This document shows, one piece after another, positions 35,044 through 44,518 of a DNA stretch of 64,000 nucleotides. Position numbers and translations under genes: made by a program. Within the stretch, counting starts at the first letter, position 1. Every line of letters starts with the position of its first letter. The notes beneath the pieces were generated by a model. It made no database searches, had not been told where the DNA came from, and saw only the letters and a program-made list of their open reading frames with translations. The stretch is from Domibacillus indicus (GTDB lineage Bacteria; Bacillota; Bacilli; Bacillales; Domibacillaceae): positions 341,854-405,853 of the forward strand of contig NZ_LAJB01000002.1 of the NCBI RefSeq assembly GCF_000970685.1, read 5' to 3'.

Positions 35044-36186
35044 TCACCTTTTTAATGCTTCATAATGGCCTGTGATCTCTTTAGCAAGCTCGCCTGACTG
35101 ATCCAGGCCGCATACTTCCTGCAGTACATAAGGAACCCCATTTTCTTTGATCATGGCCTGCAATTTTACTGCATCCTCATCTTCTTGATAATCAAACAGC
35201 AGGGCTGCCGCAATGGCTTTGGCCAAATTTGTATAAGAAAGACCTGCTTTTTCGGCCTGCAGCGCCGGGCGCACCAGCCGGTCTTCAGGACCCAGCTTTC
35301 TTATCGGCGCACGGCCGACTCTTGTAACGCCATCGTTAAGATGTGCATTCTGGAAACGGCTGATGATTTTATCAATATATTTTTGGTGCTCCTCCGGGTT
35401 CAAATCATACTGATTGATCAAGTAAGCGCCAGTCTCGTCCAGGGTTGCTTTTACCTGTTTGTAAATATCCTGATCGGCGAGTGTCTGGTCAATGGTTTCC
35501 TTGCCTTCAAGATAACCGAAATAAGCAATTACTGCATGGCCCGTGTTCACCGTAAACAACTTTCGTTCAATAAACGGAGCAAGTTCCGGAACAATCTTCA
35601 TTCCTTCAATGTGCGGAATGTCTTCTTTTGTTTCCACTACCCACTCATGGTAAGGCTCAACAAGAACATCGAGCGAGCCCTGATTGTTTTGAATTGGCAC
35701 AATCCGGTCAACCGCTGAATTCAAGAAAGAAACCTGAGAGAGCACTTTTTCTTTTGCTTGTTCATCCAGATGCTCCAGAATATAGCTTTTCAGCAGATCC
35801 GTTGCTGAAATCTGGTTTTCGCAGGCAATCACGTACAGCTTTTCACTGTTATTTTCTACTCTTGCAGCCAGACCTCTGGCAATTAATGGTGCGATTCTTG
35901 GAAGAATACTTGGCCCGATGGCTGTGGTCAAAAACTCGGCATTTTTGATCGCTTCTACTACTTCATTTTCCTGCTTCAGATTATTCAGCCCGGAAACATT
36001 TTTGATCGTCAGGGCTTCCTGTTCGTCTGCAGCAAGCTTAACCTGATACTGTTTTTCCTCGTTTAACTTATTAATAATTTCATCAGCAATATCAACAAAT
36101 GTCACATGATATCCTGACTGAGAAAAAAGGGCTCCGATAAACCCTCTGCCAATATTTCCTGCTCCGAAGTGTACGGCGTGTTTCAT
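35044..36186 (-). CDS. mtlD: Mannitol-1-phosphate 5-dehydrogenase
   Basis: A 380-residue enzyme oxidising mannitol-1-phosphate to fructose-6-phosphate with NAD+. The N-terminal nucleotide-binding site is HFGAGNIGRGFIGALF, and the substrate motif KLFTVNTGHAVIAYFGYL carries the catalytic Lys of the polyol-specific long-chain dehydrogenases. AAAGGAATG precedes the ATG. It is the last gene of mtlA-mtlR-mtlD, 12 bases after mtlR, and ends in a strong terminator. Confidence 0.95.
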   Translation of the reverse strand: MKHAVHFGAGNIGRGFIGALFSQSGYHVTFVDIADEIINKLNEEKQYQVKLAADEQEALTIKNVSGLNNLKQENEVVEAIKNAEFLTTAIGPSILPRIAPLIARGLAARVENNSEKLYVIACENQISATDLLKSYILEHLDEQAKEKVLSQVSFLNSAVDRIVPIQNNQGSLDVLVEPYHEWVVETKEDIPHIEGMKIVPELAPFIERKLFTVNTGHAVIAYFGYLEGKETIDQTLADQDIYKQVKATLDETGAYLINQYDLNPEEHQKYIDKIISRFQNAHLNDGVTRVGRAPIRKLGPEDRLVRPALQAEKAGLSYTNLAKAIAAALLFDYQEDEDAVKLQAMIKENGVPYVLQEVCGLDQSGELAKEITGHYEALKR

Positions 36187-36198
36187 AAAATCATTCCT

Positions 36199-38292
36199 TT
36201 ATGGATGTATTTGAAAATTAGATTGAAGATAGGCTGCCAAAACAGATTCAAGCTTATTATAAATAGTTTCCTCGTTTGCCGAAGAAAAAACCAGAATTGC
36301 CTCGTCGGTCTCAATAATACTTGTGCTGATCAGGCTTATTATCTCCTGCTCTCTCCTGCTTAACTCCATCGGAGCCAGCATAAGCAGCAGGTTTTTCATC
36401 ACCATTTCCTTTCCGTCCATTCCTTTTACAAGGCACGGGTCCGGCAGATGGACGACCTGAAAAATAAGCTCCTGGACATGCTCATTTCTCGCATGGAAAA
36501 GTGCAATGTTTGTCTCGGGAATTCCAAGACCGCCTTTTTGTTCGCGCTCCTTCAGGGAGTTCAGTACATCTGCTGGATTTTCCAGCAGCCTTTCCTCCGC
36601 TGCCCTTTCCAGCATTTTTTCCAGAATTTCTTCCTGGCTTTTTTGCTTATCCATTCGGTAAAAACGGAAATTGCCGATGATCGACTCAATGCTTTGCTGA
36701 GTTTTTTTAAGGTCTCCAAGCAAATCACGTAACGCAGCTTTATTTTCTGCAGCGGGCGGCGCCTTTTGCGCTGCTCTTTGATACTGCCTGCCTTTCGTAA
36801 AGCTTTCGATATTGTTTTGTAAAAAGCTCTTGATTGTGCTGATGTTTTCTTCACTCAAGAGCGGGTTCACCAGAATATATTCCGCATTTAGAAATGGCAG
36901 GCGGACCGTAGAGATAATGATATCGTATGCAGCGGAATCAAGCTGCCCCGTTATATCCTTAATGGACTTAGTATCAATCGAATCAATCTCGGCTACTTCC
37001 CTTTTAATCCGGCTGGCCAGCATTTTGGATGTGCCGATGCCGGTTGGGCAGATGACCAGTGCTTTGATCGCCAGGTTTTCTTCCTGCATGACTAAAGCAG
37101 ACCCAAAATGCAGGACGATAAAAGCAATCTCATCATCAGAGAAATGCTCAATCTCACTAAACTCCTCTTCCACACTGTTTTTCACAGCGATAAATAAAAC
37201 AGGATACTTCTGTTTAATTTCCTCTTTAAGAGGATTAAATGACTCCATGTTCTGTTTCATGCGGAATAAGGACGGCTCCATATGGGCAAGCAGACCCTGA
37301 AACAAAGAGAAATCCCTGGTTAAATCTACATGAAGCTGGGCGGAAACGGACTTGATCACGTTTTTTATCTTCTGGGCGAGCACGATACTGTCGTAAGGAA
37401 CAGCCTCCGCTCCCCGAAGCTTAGTGCCTCTGAGAAGAAGCGCTAAATAAAGAAGATCTCCCGCTGAAAAAACTGCATTAAATTTGAGTTCCAGCTCCTT
37501 GCTTATTTTAAGCATTAACTCATACTCAGTCTCCATGCCCCTCTCTGGCAGGCTTATATCCTTTTCCATTAAAAATCCAGACTCTGCCCGCTGCACCGCA
37601 ATGCAAATATGAACCACCATTTCCAGATAGCCGCTGTCTGCGAGACGAGCAGGCGTGCCGGCAAAGGCAGCATTCACCAGGAAGTTTACTTCGAAAAGAT
37701 AATCAGGAACAAAATAATGCAAAATCTTTTCTTCCGAAAGAGTTCCTTTTTCCAGAAAAAATAACTTTTCAATTAATTCTTCCTGAAAATATTGCAGAAA
37801 AAAGTGCGCCAGTGCCCGCCGCTTGTTCGCTTCAGTACCGCTCAGCTCTACTCCGACTCCTCTTTTTCTTGTCAGCTGCAGCTGAAAGCCGTCCAGCCAC
37901 TCGGCAAGTTCATTCAAATAAATGGCCAATGTCGCTGAACTGACTCCAAGGTGGCCTGCTAAAGACTGGATTTTAAACAACTCTTCATCGAGCACCGCTA
38001 AAAGGAGGCGCAGCTTTTTTTCCTGGGATGTCTGATCAATGGGATCACTGCTCGCCAGATGCTGAATCAGCCGAAAGATTTGCTCATTCTTCCCCTCAAT
38101 AATGAGCCCCTGGTCATTGTTGCGTGTTAAACCAAGGGCAAACTGCTTTAGGATTTTTTCAACTGCCTTTAAGTCCCGCTGAACCGTTCTGGCACTTACA
38201 TTAAGGGAGGAGGCAACAGACAGGGCAGTATGCTTTCCTGCTGTTTTAATAATGAGTTCAATAATCGCTTTTTCCCTCGAAGTAATATGCAT
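36199..38292 (-). CDS. mtlR: Mannitol operon transcriptional activator MtlR (PRD/PTS-regulated)
   Basis: A 697-residue BglG/DeoR-type activator: N-terminal helix-turn-helix (AGKHTALSVASSLNVSARTV), a second HTH (SATLAIYLNEL), two PRD domains with conserved His (for example FIVLHFGSALVMQ), an EIIB-like domain with Cys in ALVICPTGIGTSKML, and an EIIA-like C-terminus with the His in IALFHARNEHV. In Geobacillus and Bacillus these histidines and the cysteine are phosphorylated by HPr and EIIA-Mtl to couple activity to mannitol supply. It lies between mtlA and mtlD and should act at the mtlA promoter. Confidence 0.93.
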   Translation of the reverse strand: MHITSREKAIIELIIKTAGKHTALSVASSLNVSARTVQRDLKAVEKILKQFALGLTRNNDQGLIIEGKNEQIFRLIQHLASSDPIDQTSQEKKLRLLLAVLDEELFKIQSLAGHLGVSSATLAIYLNELAEWLDGFQLQLTRKRGVGVELSGTEANKRRALAHFFLQYFQEELIEKLFFLEKGTLSEEKILHYFVPDYLFEVNFLVNAAFAGTPARLADSGYLEMVVHICIAVQRAESGFLMEKDISLPERGMETEYELMLKISKELELKFNAVFSAGDLLYLALLLRGTKLRGAEAVPYDSIVLAQKIKNVIKSVSAQLHVDLTRDFSLFQGLLAHMEPSLFRMKQNMESFNPLKEEIKQKYPVLFIAVKNSVEEEFSEIEHFSDDEIAFIVLHFGSALVMQEENLAIKALVICPTGIGTSKMLASRIKREVAEIDSIDTKSIKDITGQLDSAAYDIIISTVRLPFLNAEYILVNPLLSEENISTIKSFLQNNIESFTKGRQYQRAAQKAPPAAENKAALRDLLGDLKKTQQSIESIIGNFRFYRMDKQKSQEEILEKMLERAAEERLLENPADVLNSLKEREQKGGLGIPETNIALFHARNEHVQELIFQVVHLPDPCLVKGMDGKEMVMKNLLLMLAPMELSRREQEIISLISTSIIETDEAILVFSSANEETIYNKLESVLAAYLQSNFQIHP

Positions 38293-38336
38293 GGCATCAT
38301 CTCGTTCCTGAATAAACTGATTTAAAAATAATGAAT

Positions 38337-38362
38337 AGAAAAGCGCGTTTTAGCGCTTTTCT
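38337..38362 (-). terminator. Hairpin between mtlA and mtlR, possible attenuator
   Basis: AGAAAAGCGC (38337-38346) pairs with GCGCTTTTCT (38353-38362), 22 bases after the mtlA stop. The minus strand continues ATTCATTATTTTT, a weak T-run, so partial read-through into mtlR and mtlD is likely. Confidence 0.65.
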
Positions 38363-38383
38363 ATCTACAAAGTAAAATCCGGT

Positions 38384-40297
38384 TTATTTCTTGCCGATAA
38401 TATCGATAATTTCCTGGGCAGTTTTGGCCTGCGCCATTTTCTCGATATTGTCCATATCCGAGCACGTTACCGCTATCCCGGATAGAATTTCAAGATGTGT
38501 GCCGTCTTTTCCGGCAATGCCGAAAATCAAACGTGCCTTTTGACCGTCAAAATCAACGCCGTCCGGCACCTGAAGAACCGTAAAGCCTGACTTGATCACA
38601 TCTTTCTTTGCTGCTTCCGTTCCATGCGGGATTGCCACATCATTTCCCATATACGTAGAAGTCATATTATCCCGCTCAACCATCGCGTCAATATAGCTTT
38701 CATTTACATAGCCGGCATCAGCCAGGACTCTGCCCGCAAAGCGGATGGCTTCCTCTTTATTCGCAAACTGCTGGTTTAAAAATACGTTTTCCGGACGGAG
38801 CAGGTCATCATCATGGGCAGTTTCCTGGCCCTCATTATCCGTACCGTGCTCTTCTGCATCGTCCACTATTTCCTGAAGCTCCGAATTTGCCGGGAACTTC
38901 AGCTCACTGATCAGCTTATCGTATTCCGGGCTTGACAGGAAGTTATCAACAGAAACGTGATAAGCATTTGGCACTTTATTCTTTGCTCTCGGTGTCAGCT
39001 CTTCCTGGGTGATGACGATCTGGGCATCAGCCGGCAGGCTGCTGATCGCTGTATTCGTAACGGAAATATCCATTCCCGCTTCTTTTACCTTTTTGCGAAG
39101 AAGGGATGCACCCATAGCACTAGATCCCATTCCGGCATCACAGGCAAAAATAATTTTCGTAACGTTGTCAGGCAAAGCCCCCTGCTCTCCTGCAAATACA
39201 TTGGATACGGAGCTTTTTTTCCCTTTCATTTCCTGCATTTTCTTTGCAGCTTCTTCAATGTCTTCCTCGCCCTGCTTGCCTGTTTTTAAAATGAAAGAAG
39301 AGGCAATAAAGGACACGGCAGCCGCCACCAGTACACCTGCAAAGTTAGCAATATAAGCACTTGCATGATGAGGTGTTACCGCTGTGATGGCGATAATGCT
39401 TCCCGGTGATGACGGAGCGAATAAGCCTCCGCCCAGCAGAACCAGTGTAAACACACCGCTCATTCCGCCAAGAATTACCGCAACGAAAAGCATCGGGCGC
39501 ATCAAAATATACGGGAAATAAATCTCGTGGATACCGCCAAAGAAGTGAATGATTCCTGCACCAGGCGCAGACTTCTTCGCTGTACCTTTACCAAAAAACA
39601 TATACGCAAGCAGGACACCGATACCGGGGCCGGGATTTGCTTCCAGAAGGAACAAAACGGATTGACCGGTTTCTTTTACCTGTTCGACACCGATTGGTGA
39701 CAGAACACCGTGATTGATTGCGTTGTTTAAGAATAACACTTTGGCAGGTTCGATCAGGATACTTGTTAATGGCAGAAGTCCTGTTCCAACCAGCCAGTCA
39801 ACACCTGCTACAAGCCAGCCTGTGAAGGCATCAATAACAGGGCCTACGCCGAGGAAAGCAAGAATGGCGAGAATAGCTCCAAGGATCCCTGCAGAGAAGT
39901 TATTGACAAGCATTTCAAACCCGGCGCGGACTTTTCCTTCAATCATCTGGTCGAATTTCTTGATGACCCATCCGCCGAGCGGACCAATTACCATTGCGCC
40001 AAGGAACATCGGAATGTCTGCTCCGGCTATAACCCCCATCGTTGCGATGGCGCCGACAACAGCTCCGCGCTGCTCATGGACGAGCTTGCCTCCTGTGTAT
40101 CCGATCAAAATTGGAAGCAAATAGGTCACCATTGGGCTGACCATTTTGGCAAGGCTTTCATTTGGAACAAAGCCTGTTGGAATAAATAAAGCTGTAATTA
40201 ACCCCCATGCGATAAATGCAGATATATTCGGCATGACCATTGAGCTAAGGAAGTTCCCAAACTTTTGCACAGCCACTTTTACATTAGATTGCGACAT
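38384..40297 (-). CDS. mtlA: Mannitol PTS transporter, fused EIICBA
   Basis: A 637-residue fusion. EIIC (about 1-340) has the membrane channel with the mannitol motif GGIHEIYFPYILMRP. EIIB (about 375-465) starts IIFACDAGMGSSAMGAS with phospho-Cys386. EIIA (about 490-637) has phospho-His558 in VAIPHGTEAAKK. It imports mannitol as mannitol-1-phosphate. In B. subtilis and Geobacillus EIIA is a separate protein, MtlF; here it is fused, and no mtlF follows. GGAGTGAG precedes the ATG. Confidence 0.95.
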   Translation of the reverse strand: MSQSNVKVAVQKFGNFLSSMVMPNISAFIAWGLITALFIPTGFVPNESLAKMVSPMVTYLLPILIGYTGGKLVHEQRGAVVGAIATMGVIAGADIPMFLGAMVIGPLGGWVIKKFDQMIEGKVRAGFEMLVNNFSAGILGAILAILAFLGVGPVIDAFTGWLVAGVDWLVGTGLLPLTSILIEPAKVLFLNNAINHGVLSPIGVEQVKETGQSVLFLLEANPGPGIGVLLAYMFFGKGTAKKSAPGAGIIHFFGGIHEIYFPYILMRPMLFVAVILGGMSGVFTLVLLGGGLFAPSSPGSIIAITAVTPHHASAYIANFAGVLVAAAVSFIASSFILKTGKQGEEDIEEAAKKMQEMKGKKSSVSNVFAGEQGALPDNVTKIIFACDAGMGSSAMGASLLRKKVKEAGMDISVTNTAISSLPADAQIVITQEELTPRAKNKVPNAYHVSVDNFLSSPEYDKLISELKFPANSELQEIVDDAEEHGTDNEGQETAHDDDLLRPENVFLNQQFANKEEAIRFAGRVLADAGYVNESYIDAMVERDNMTSTYMGNDVAIPHGTEAAKKDVIKSGFTVLQVPDGVDFDGQKARLIFGIAGKDGTHLEILSGIAVTCSDMDNIEKMAQAKTAQEIIDIIGKK

Positions 40298-40603
40298 GCT
40301 CTCACTCCTTTAAATAGTAGTTTATTTTTATCCTATCCCACAAAATAAATGGCATCAATAAAGTTAAAAACCAAGTTTGTCGCAGATCTAAAGACAAAAG
40401 TATTGTTTCTCAAAGAAAGAAGGCTGATACGTTACGGGCAAATATCGCTTTTTTATCCTTTTGTTCAAAAAAACAGCGTCACCGCCATGGATCAGCTCCT
40501 TTCTGAAGAATGAGTAGATCTCCGCTTGAGAAGTTGCTGCATGCCTCTTCAAGCCGTTTGCCAGCCGGTTTGTCTTTTTTTTCCCGAAAAACTGCATAAA
40601 AAA
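40298..40603 (-). other. Mannitol promoter region, no gene
   Basis: About 300 bases between mtlA and the thyA terminator. It must hold the mtlA promoter. I see AT-rich sequence with GGGATAGGATAAAAATAAAC near the mtlA start but no confident -35/-10 pair, cre site or MtlR site. A 69-codon open frame (40388-40597) begins inside the terminator hairpin region without a ribosome binding site and is not accepted. Confidence 0.5.
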
Positions 40604-40663
40604 ACCGGCCGAAGCCGGTTTAGAGTATAGACAAAATGAAAAAGCAGGCTGAGCCGGTTTTTA
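40600..40663. repeat. Solo edge of the gene-end repeat at the thyA terminator
   Basis: The thyA terminator AAACCGGC-CGAA-GCCGGTTT (about 40602-40621, T-run leftward) is followed by AGAGTATAGACAAAATGAAA to GCAGGCTGA (40622-40652), matching the outer edge of the elements at 24.7 and 56.8 kb, and then GCCGGTTTTTA (40653-40663), a partial copy of the terminator arm that ends in the thyA stop codon. So a 31-base piece sits between duplicated gene-end sequence here too. Confidence 0.65.
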
Positions 40664-41614
40664 CACGGCTACCGGTGCCTTGATCGCTGGATGCGGATCA
40701 TAGCCGGACAGTTTCATATCGTCAAGCTCGATGTTAAATAAGGACTTTCCTTTTGTAAGCTGGAGGGCCGGCAGCGCTTTTGGCTCGCGTGCCAGCTGCG
40801 TTTTTACCTGCTCAATATGGTTTGTGTAAATATGCGCATCACCGATCGTGTGTACAAACTCGCCAACATCTAAGCCGCATTCATTCGCAATCAAATGCGT
40901 CAGCAGCGAATAGCCGGCAATATTAAACGGAATTCCAAGGAAAACATCTCCTGACCTCTGGTAAAGCTGACAGGAGAGCTTTCCGTCTGCCACATAAAAT
41001 TGGAACATCGTATGGCACGGAGGCAGCGCCATGGACGGCACGTCTTCCGGGTTCCAGGCGGACACAATCAGGCGCCGGGAGTCCGGTGTTTTTTTGATCA
41101 TTTCAATGACATCGCCAATCTGGTCAATTGTTTCGCCAAGCGATGTTTTCCAGGCGCGCCACTGCCGGCCGTATACATCCCCGAGCTCGCCGTATTGGGC
41201 GGCGAATGCTTCATCTTCGAGCACCCGCTGCTTAAAAAGCTCCATCTGCCCGTTATACTGCTCGGCGAACTCCTCGTCCACGAGCGCCCGCCGGCCGAAA
41301 TCCGCCATGTCCGGACCCTCGTATTCGTTGCTTTCCACCCAGCGCTTAAACGCCCATTCATTCCAGATGTTATTGTTATGCTGAAGCAAGTAGCGGATAT
41401 TCGTATCGCCTTTTAAAAACCAGAGCATTTCCGAGGCGACAAGCTTAAACGGCACCCGTTTTGTTGTCAGCATCGGAAATCCTTCGGCAAGATTAAAGCG
41501 CATCTGCCGGCCAAACACCGAGATCGTTCCCGTGCCGGTCCGGTCTTCTTTTTTATTGCCGTTTTCCAAAATGTCCCGGCATAAATCAAGGTATTGCTGT
41601 TCACTGCTGCTCAC
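40661..41614 (-). CDS. thyA: Thymidylate synthase ThyA
   Basis: A 317-residue thymidylate synthase converting dUMP and methylene-tetrahydrofolate to dTMP and dihydrofolate. [16 protein letters not shown], the active-site Cys in [14 protein letters not shown], the dUMP motif [19 protein letters not shown] and HIYTNHIEQ are clear. It has the roughly 50-residue insertion (about 85-145) of the long Bacillus/Lactobacillus form, unlike the short ThyB. GTG 41614 follows AGGGGG; an upstream TTG (41632) has no site. It overlaps the preceding methyltransferase gene by 14 bases. Confidence 0.95.
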   Translation of the reverse strand: MSSSEQQYLDLCRDILENGNKKEDRTGTGTISVFGRQMRFNLAEGFPMLTTKRVPFKLVASEMLWFLKGDTNIRYLLQHNNNIWNEWAFKRWVESNEYEGPDMADFGRRALVDEEFAEQYNGQMELFKQRVLEDEAFAAQYGELGDVYGRQWRAWKTSLGETIDQIGDVIEMIKKTPDSRRLIVSAWNPEDVPSMALPPCHTMFQFYVADGKLSCQLYQRSGDVFLGIPFNIAGYSLLTHLIANECGLDVGEFVHTIGDAHIYTNHIEQVKTQLAREPKALPALQLTKGKSLFNIELDDMKLSGYDPHPAIKAPVAV

Positions 41615-42389
41615 CTGAATCCCCCTTTTCAATTACGCCGAAATGAAATTTTGACGTTTTGCGGATCTGCTGGCGAAAGCCGAACTTTGCAAACCGCTCC
41701 GAGCGGAAATGGTCCTTCAGCACGACCCGGCGCCTCGCAATCCGCTTTGCCTCCGCCACCGCCTCCACCGTTAAATCGGTGTACGCTGCATGCGGGCGAA
41801 GCGGCGCAATGCCGCTTGATTCAACGGCTTCTTCAAACATCGGATCAAAATATACAACGTCAAACGACGCATCCGGCACATTTTTTAAATACATATAGTA
41901 ATCGGCCGCTTCCACTTGAATGCTCCGCATTGCTTCAACAAGCTCGGCCGGTCCGTCCACCCAGGACTTCAGCCCTTCCTGGACAATATGGGCAATATAC
42001 GGATTCGCTTCCAGCGACTGGATCCATCCGGACTCACCGACAGCGGCCGAGGCGGTTATGCTGTCGGCAGCCGGCCCCATTGTACAGTCGAGAAATGACA
42101 TGCCAGGGGCAAGGCCGCACGCCTTTACCAGCTCATCCTCCCCGCCGGAAAGAAGCCGCTTGACCCGGAACATGGCCGAGCCCGGATGAAAAAAGAACGG
42201 GCTTCCTTCGCCGCTGTGCAGCTCGAGCCGCTCTTTGGAGACAAGCAGCACCGGACACTCATAAAAAGCAGCCAGCTTGGTCACCGGCTGCTTTTTCCGT
42301 TCTATATATGAAGCGTGAAACCTTTCAGCAAGCAGGGCTGCTTTTTGTTTTACAGCTCTGTCTGCCCGCTGCGACGTTGTGACAATCAC
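41601..42389 (-). CDS. Class I SAM-dependent methyltransferase, YpiP/RsmJ-like
   Basis: A 262-residue methyltransferase. The SAM site is [20 protein letters not shown] (motif I), followed by a conserved [10 protein letters not shown] helix and [10 protein letters not shown], the catalytic DPMF motif of RsmJ-like enzymes acting on nucleic acid bases. The substrate is not known; ribosomal RNA is possible. GTG at 42389 overlaps the brxA stop by four bases. Part of the ypgR-brxA-methyltransferase-thyA operon. Confidence 0.82.
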   Translation of the reverse strand: MIVTTSQRADRAVKQKAALLAERFHASYIERKKQPVTKLAAFYECPVLLVSKERLELHSGEGSPFFFHPGSAMFRVKRLLSGGEDELVKACGLAPGMSFLDCTMGPAADSITASAAVGESGWIQSLEANPYIAHIVQEGLKSWVDGPAELVEAMRSIQVEAADYYMYLKNVPDASFDVVYFDPMFEEAVESSGIAPLRPHAAYTDLTVEAVAEAKRIARRRVVLKDHFRSERFAKFGFRQQIRKTSKFHFGVIEKGDSGEQQ

Positions 42390-42817
42390 TGGCAGTGCTG
42401 GTCAAACGCCGTTGTTAAATTGGAAATAATGGCGCCAAGGTCCTGTCCTTCAATTTCGTGGCGGGGCACAAAATGAACGACCTTGTTTCCTTTTAACAGC
42501 GCCATAGACGGCGAGGACGGCTCATATTCCGGCATCCACGCGCGCATCGCTGCCGTTGCTTCACGATCCTGCCCGGCAAAAACCGTCACAAGATGATCCG
42601 GTGCATGCTCGTTCATGGCCGCCTGGGCAGCCGCCGGACGGGCAAGGCCCGCCGCGCAGCCGCAGACGGAGTTAATGACAACAAGCGTTGTTCCTTCCGC
42701 TGATTCCATATAATTATTTACTTCTTCTTCCGTAGTCAGTTCCGTAAAGCCGGCATTGGTCAGCTCGGCACGCATTGGAATGACCATTTGCTTCATGTAT
42801 TCTTCATAGGCATTCAT
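42386..42817 (-). CDS. brxA: Bacilliredoxin BrxA (YphP)
   Basis: A 143-residue thioredoxin-fold protein with the CGC active site (SVCGCAAGLARPAAAQA, Cys about 53 and 55) of the BrxA/BrxB family, which removes bacillithiol from S-bacillithiolated proteins after oxidative stress. BrxB (YqiW) has the same motif; position next to ypgR points to BrxA. GGAGGAAG precedes the ATG. It follows ypgR by 14 bases. Confidence 0.9.
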   Translation of the reverse strand: MNAYEEYMKQMVIPMRAELTNAGFTELTTEEEVNNYMESAEGTTLVVINSVCGCAAGLARPAAAQAAMNEHAPDHLVTVFAGQDREATAAMRAWMPEYEPSSPSMALLKGNKVVHFVPRHEIEGQDLGAIISNLTTAFDQHCQ

Positions 42818-42831
42818 ATTTTCTTCCTCCT

Positions 42832-43956
42832 TTATTGATTGCGGGCTTCGGTCATTTGCTTCCAGACCGAGCCTTTGGCCTGTTCTCCGCCTTCAATCCG
42901 CTCAATCGCCATTAATACCTGCATTTTCACTTCAAACTCAGGATCATCGGCTGCTTCATGCAGAGCCGGAAGTGCGGCCTCACTGCCCGCCTCATATAAA
43001 AACATCGCGGCACGCCAGCGGACAATTTTGCTTTTGTCCTTCAGCGCCTGAATCATCGCGTCCTCTGCTTCCGGGAAGCCAAGATCGCTCAGGCAGTCTC
43101 CTGCTGTCCGCCGCACGGTAACGGCCGGGTCTTCAAGCGCTTTGTAAAGCACCGGCAGAATCTGTTTATCTTCAATCATGCCGGCATACACAACCGCCAG
43201 CCGGCGAATCGCCGCTTTTTCATCATTCAGCGCTGCTTCTAAAAGCGGCATATCGTCGAGATCCGGGTCCGGCATCTGCTCAAACTGCTGATAGCGCGTC
43301 CGCCAGTCGGATTCCGCAAGCCAGGCGTCTTTTTCCGGCTTGATGCCGTGCTCTTTATGCTGCACGAGCGGACCGCCTGCTTTTGCCGCTTCAACGAGCC
43401 GTTCAACCCGCTCCTTCGGGTAAGCCGCCATCACTTCTTCCATCAGCTCCGGCGCGATCGCTTCAAGCTCTCCGTACCGGATGCCGAATTCCTGCCATTT
43501 GCGCTCTAAAATATAATTGTCGCCGCCGTCTCTCGTCAGCTCGGCGAAAGCTTCCTGACAGTAATCCGGAAGCGCCACCCGCTTTTCCTCGTCTGCCGAA
43601 ACAAGCTTTAACTGCAGCGGAACGCCTTTATATACCTGGATAAAGGTTTCCACTTCTCCAAAATGCTCCAGCGGCTTGGCAGCTGTTTCCTCCGCATCCG
43701 TTTCACCGAATGCAGCGCGGACATTTGGCAGGATATCCTGCCAGTCGTAGCGCCCGTTCCGCTCAAGAGCGATAAAGTCGGCGACGTGGTACACACCTTT
43801 GACACCCTCAATTTTTAAAATAGCCTGGATTATTTCGGGCGCTCCTTCTGCAGTCTCCGGCTTGTAATTGGTGCTTTTGCCTGCCGCAAGCTCTTCATCC
43901 AAAATAACTTTCATTGTATTCGGGCTCGGCGTCGGCTCGATTTTAACAATCTTCAT
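42832..43956 (-). CDS. ypgR: YpgR/CvfC protein: NifU N-terminal-like domain plus HEAT repeats
   Basis: A 374-residue protein. Residues 1-85 match the Nfu N-terminal domain (IEPTPSPNTMKVILDEEL, GVKGVYHVADFIALERNG), without the cysteines for Fe-S assembly. A middle part is the virulence factor (CvfC) domain, and residues about 230-370 form HEAT-like repeats (LPVLYKALEDPAVTVRRTAGD; IQALKDKSKIVRWRAAMFL). Function unknown; the S. aureus homologue affects virulence. The start follows GAGGAGGAGTC. Only the terminator of mntR separates it from that gene. Confidence 0.85.
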   Translation of the reverse strand: MKIVKIEPTPSPNTMKVILDEELAAGKSTNYKPETAEGAPEIIQAILKIEGVKGVYHVADFIALERNGRYDWQDILPNVRAAFGETDAEETAAKPLEHFGEVETFIQVYKGVPLQLKLVSADEEKRVALPDYCQEAFAELTRDGGDNYILERKWQEFGIRYGELEAIAPELMEEVMAAYPKERVERLVEAAKAGGPLVQHKEHGIKPEKDAWLAESDWRTRYQQFEQMPDPDLDDMPLLEAALNDEKAAIRRLAVVYAGMIEDKQILPVLYKALEDPAVTVRRTAGDCLSDLGFPEAEDAMIQALKDKSKIVRWRAAMFLYEAGSEAALPALHEAADDPEFEVKMQVLMAIERIEGGEQAKGSVWKQMTEARNQ

Positions 43957-43980
43957 GCTGGACTCCTCCTCCTCGTTTGG

Positions 43981-44012
43981 AAAAAAATCCGTCCAGGCTC
44001 GGGGACGGATTT
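43981..44012 (-). terminator. Terminator of mntR touching the ypgR ribosome binding site
   Basis: On the minus strand ATCCGTCC pairs with GGACGGAT around CCGAGCCT right after the mntR TAA (44011-44013), followed by TTTTTT. Only about ten bases then remain before the ypgR GAGGAGGAGG, so ypgR needs read-through or a promoter inside the mntR gene or hairpin. Confidence 0.85.
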
Positions 44013-44430
44013 ATTCCTTGTTTCGTTCATTTACCTTTTTCAGCGCCTCAATGCGCTTCGGGTCTTCTTCAAAATATTCCACCAGGTCTGCGATCCGGTT
44101 GATAGAATCGGAACTTAAATGATGTTCAATTCCTTCTACATCCTCGTAAATGTGCGTTTCATCTACTCCGATCACCGACAAAAACCGCTCAAGCAGATCG
44201 TGCCGCTCTACCAGGCGCCGGCCGATTTTTTGCCCCTTCGCCGTCAACATAAGCCCCCGGTACCGCTCGTACACAAGGTATTCATCTTTATCGAGCTTCT
44301 GGACCATTTTCGTTACGCTGGACGGATGGACCGACAGTGCGCCGGCGATATCCGAGACACGCGCATATCCTTTTGTATTAATCAGCAGATAAATCTGCTC
44401 TATGTAATCCTCCATACTCGGTGTCGGCAT
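44011..44430 (-). CDS. mntR: Manganese-responsive repressor MntR
   Basis: A 139-residue DtxR-family repressor. [17 protein letters not shown] is the typical start (Asp8 and Glu11 are metal ligands), the winged helix is [33 protein letters not shown], and the metal site and dimer domain include [19 protein letters not shown] with His77 and Glu102-type ligands. It senses Mn2+ and represses MntH or MntABCD uptake genes; none lies in this window. No MntR box is evident in its own short upstream region. Confidence 0.95.
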   Translation of the reverse strand: MPTPSMEDYIEQIYLLINTKGYARVSDIAGALSVHPSSVTKMVQKLDKDEYLVYERYRGLMLTAKGQKIGRRLVERHDLLERFLSVIGVDETHIYEDVEGIEHHLSSDSINRIADLVEYFEEDPKRIEALKKVNERNKE

Positions 44431-44494
44431 AAGGACGTTCCCCCTGACATTCTCATCAATAAAAGTGTACTATAACTATTTCCGCTAAACAAGG

Positions 44495-44518
44495 AAAAAG
44501 CCGGGCAAGAGCCGGCTT
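44495..44518 (-). terminator. Terminator of the zinc-finger gene
   Basis: GCCGGCTCTTGCCCGGC stem on the minus strand right after the TAA stop (44517-44519), then TTTTTCC. Confidence 0.8.

Noticed and set aside
40388-40597. 69-codon leftward frame upstream of mtlA
   Set aside because: Its start lies at the thyA terminator with no ribosome site, and the composition is not protein-like.
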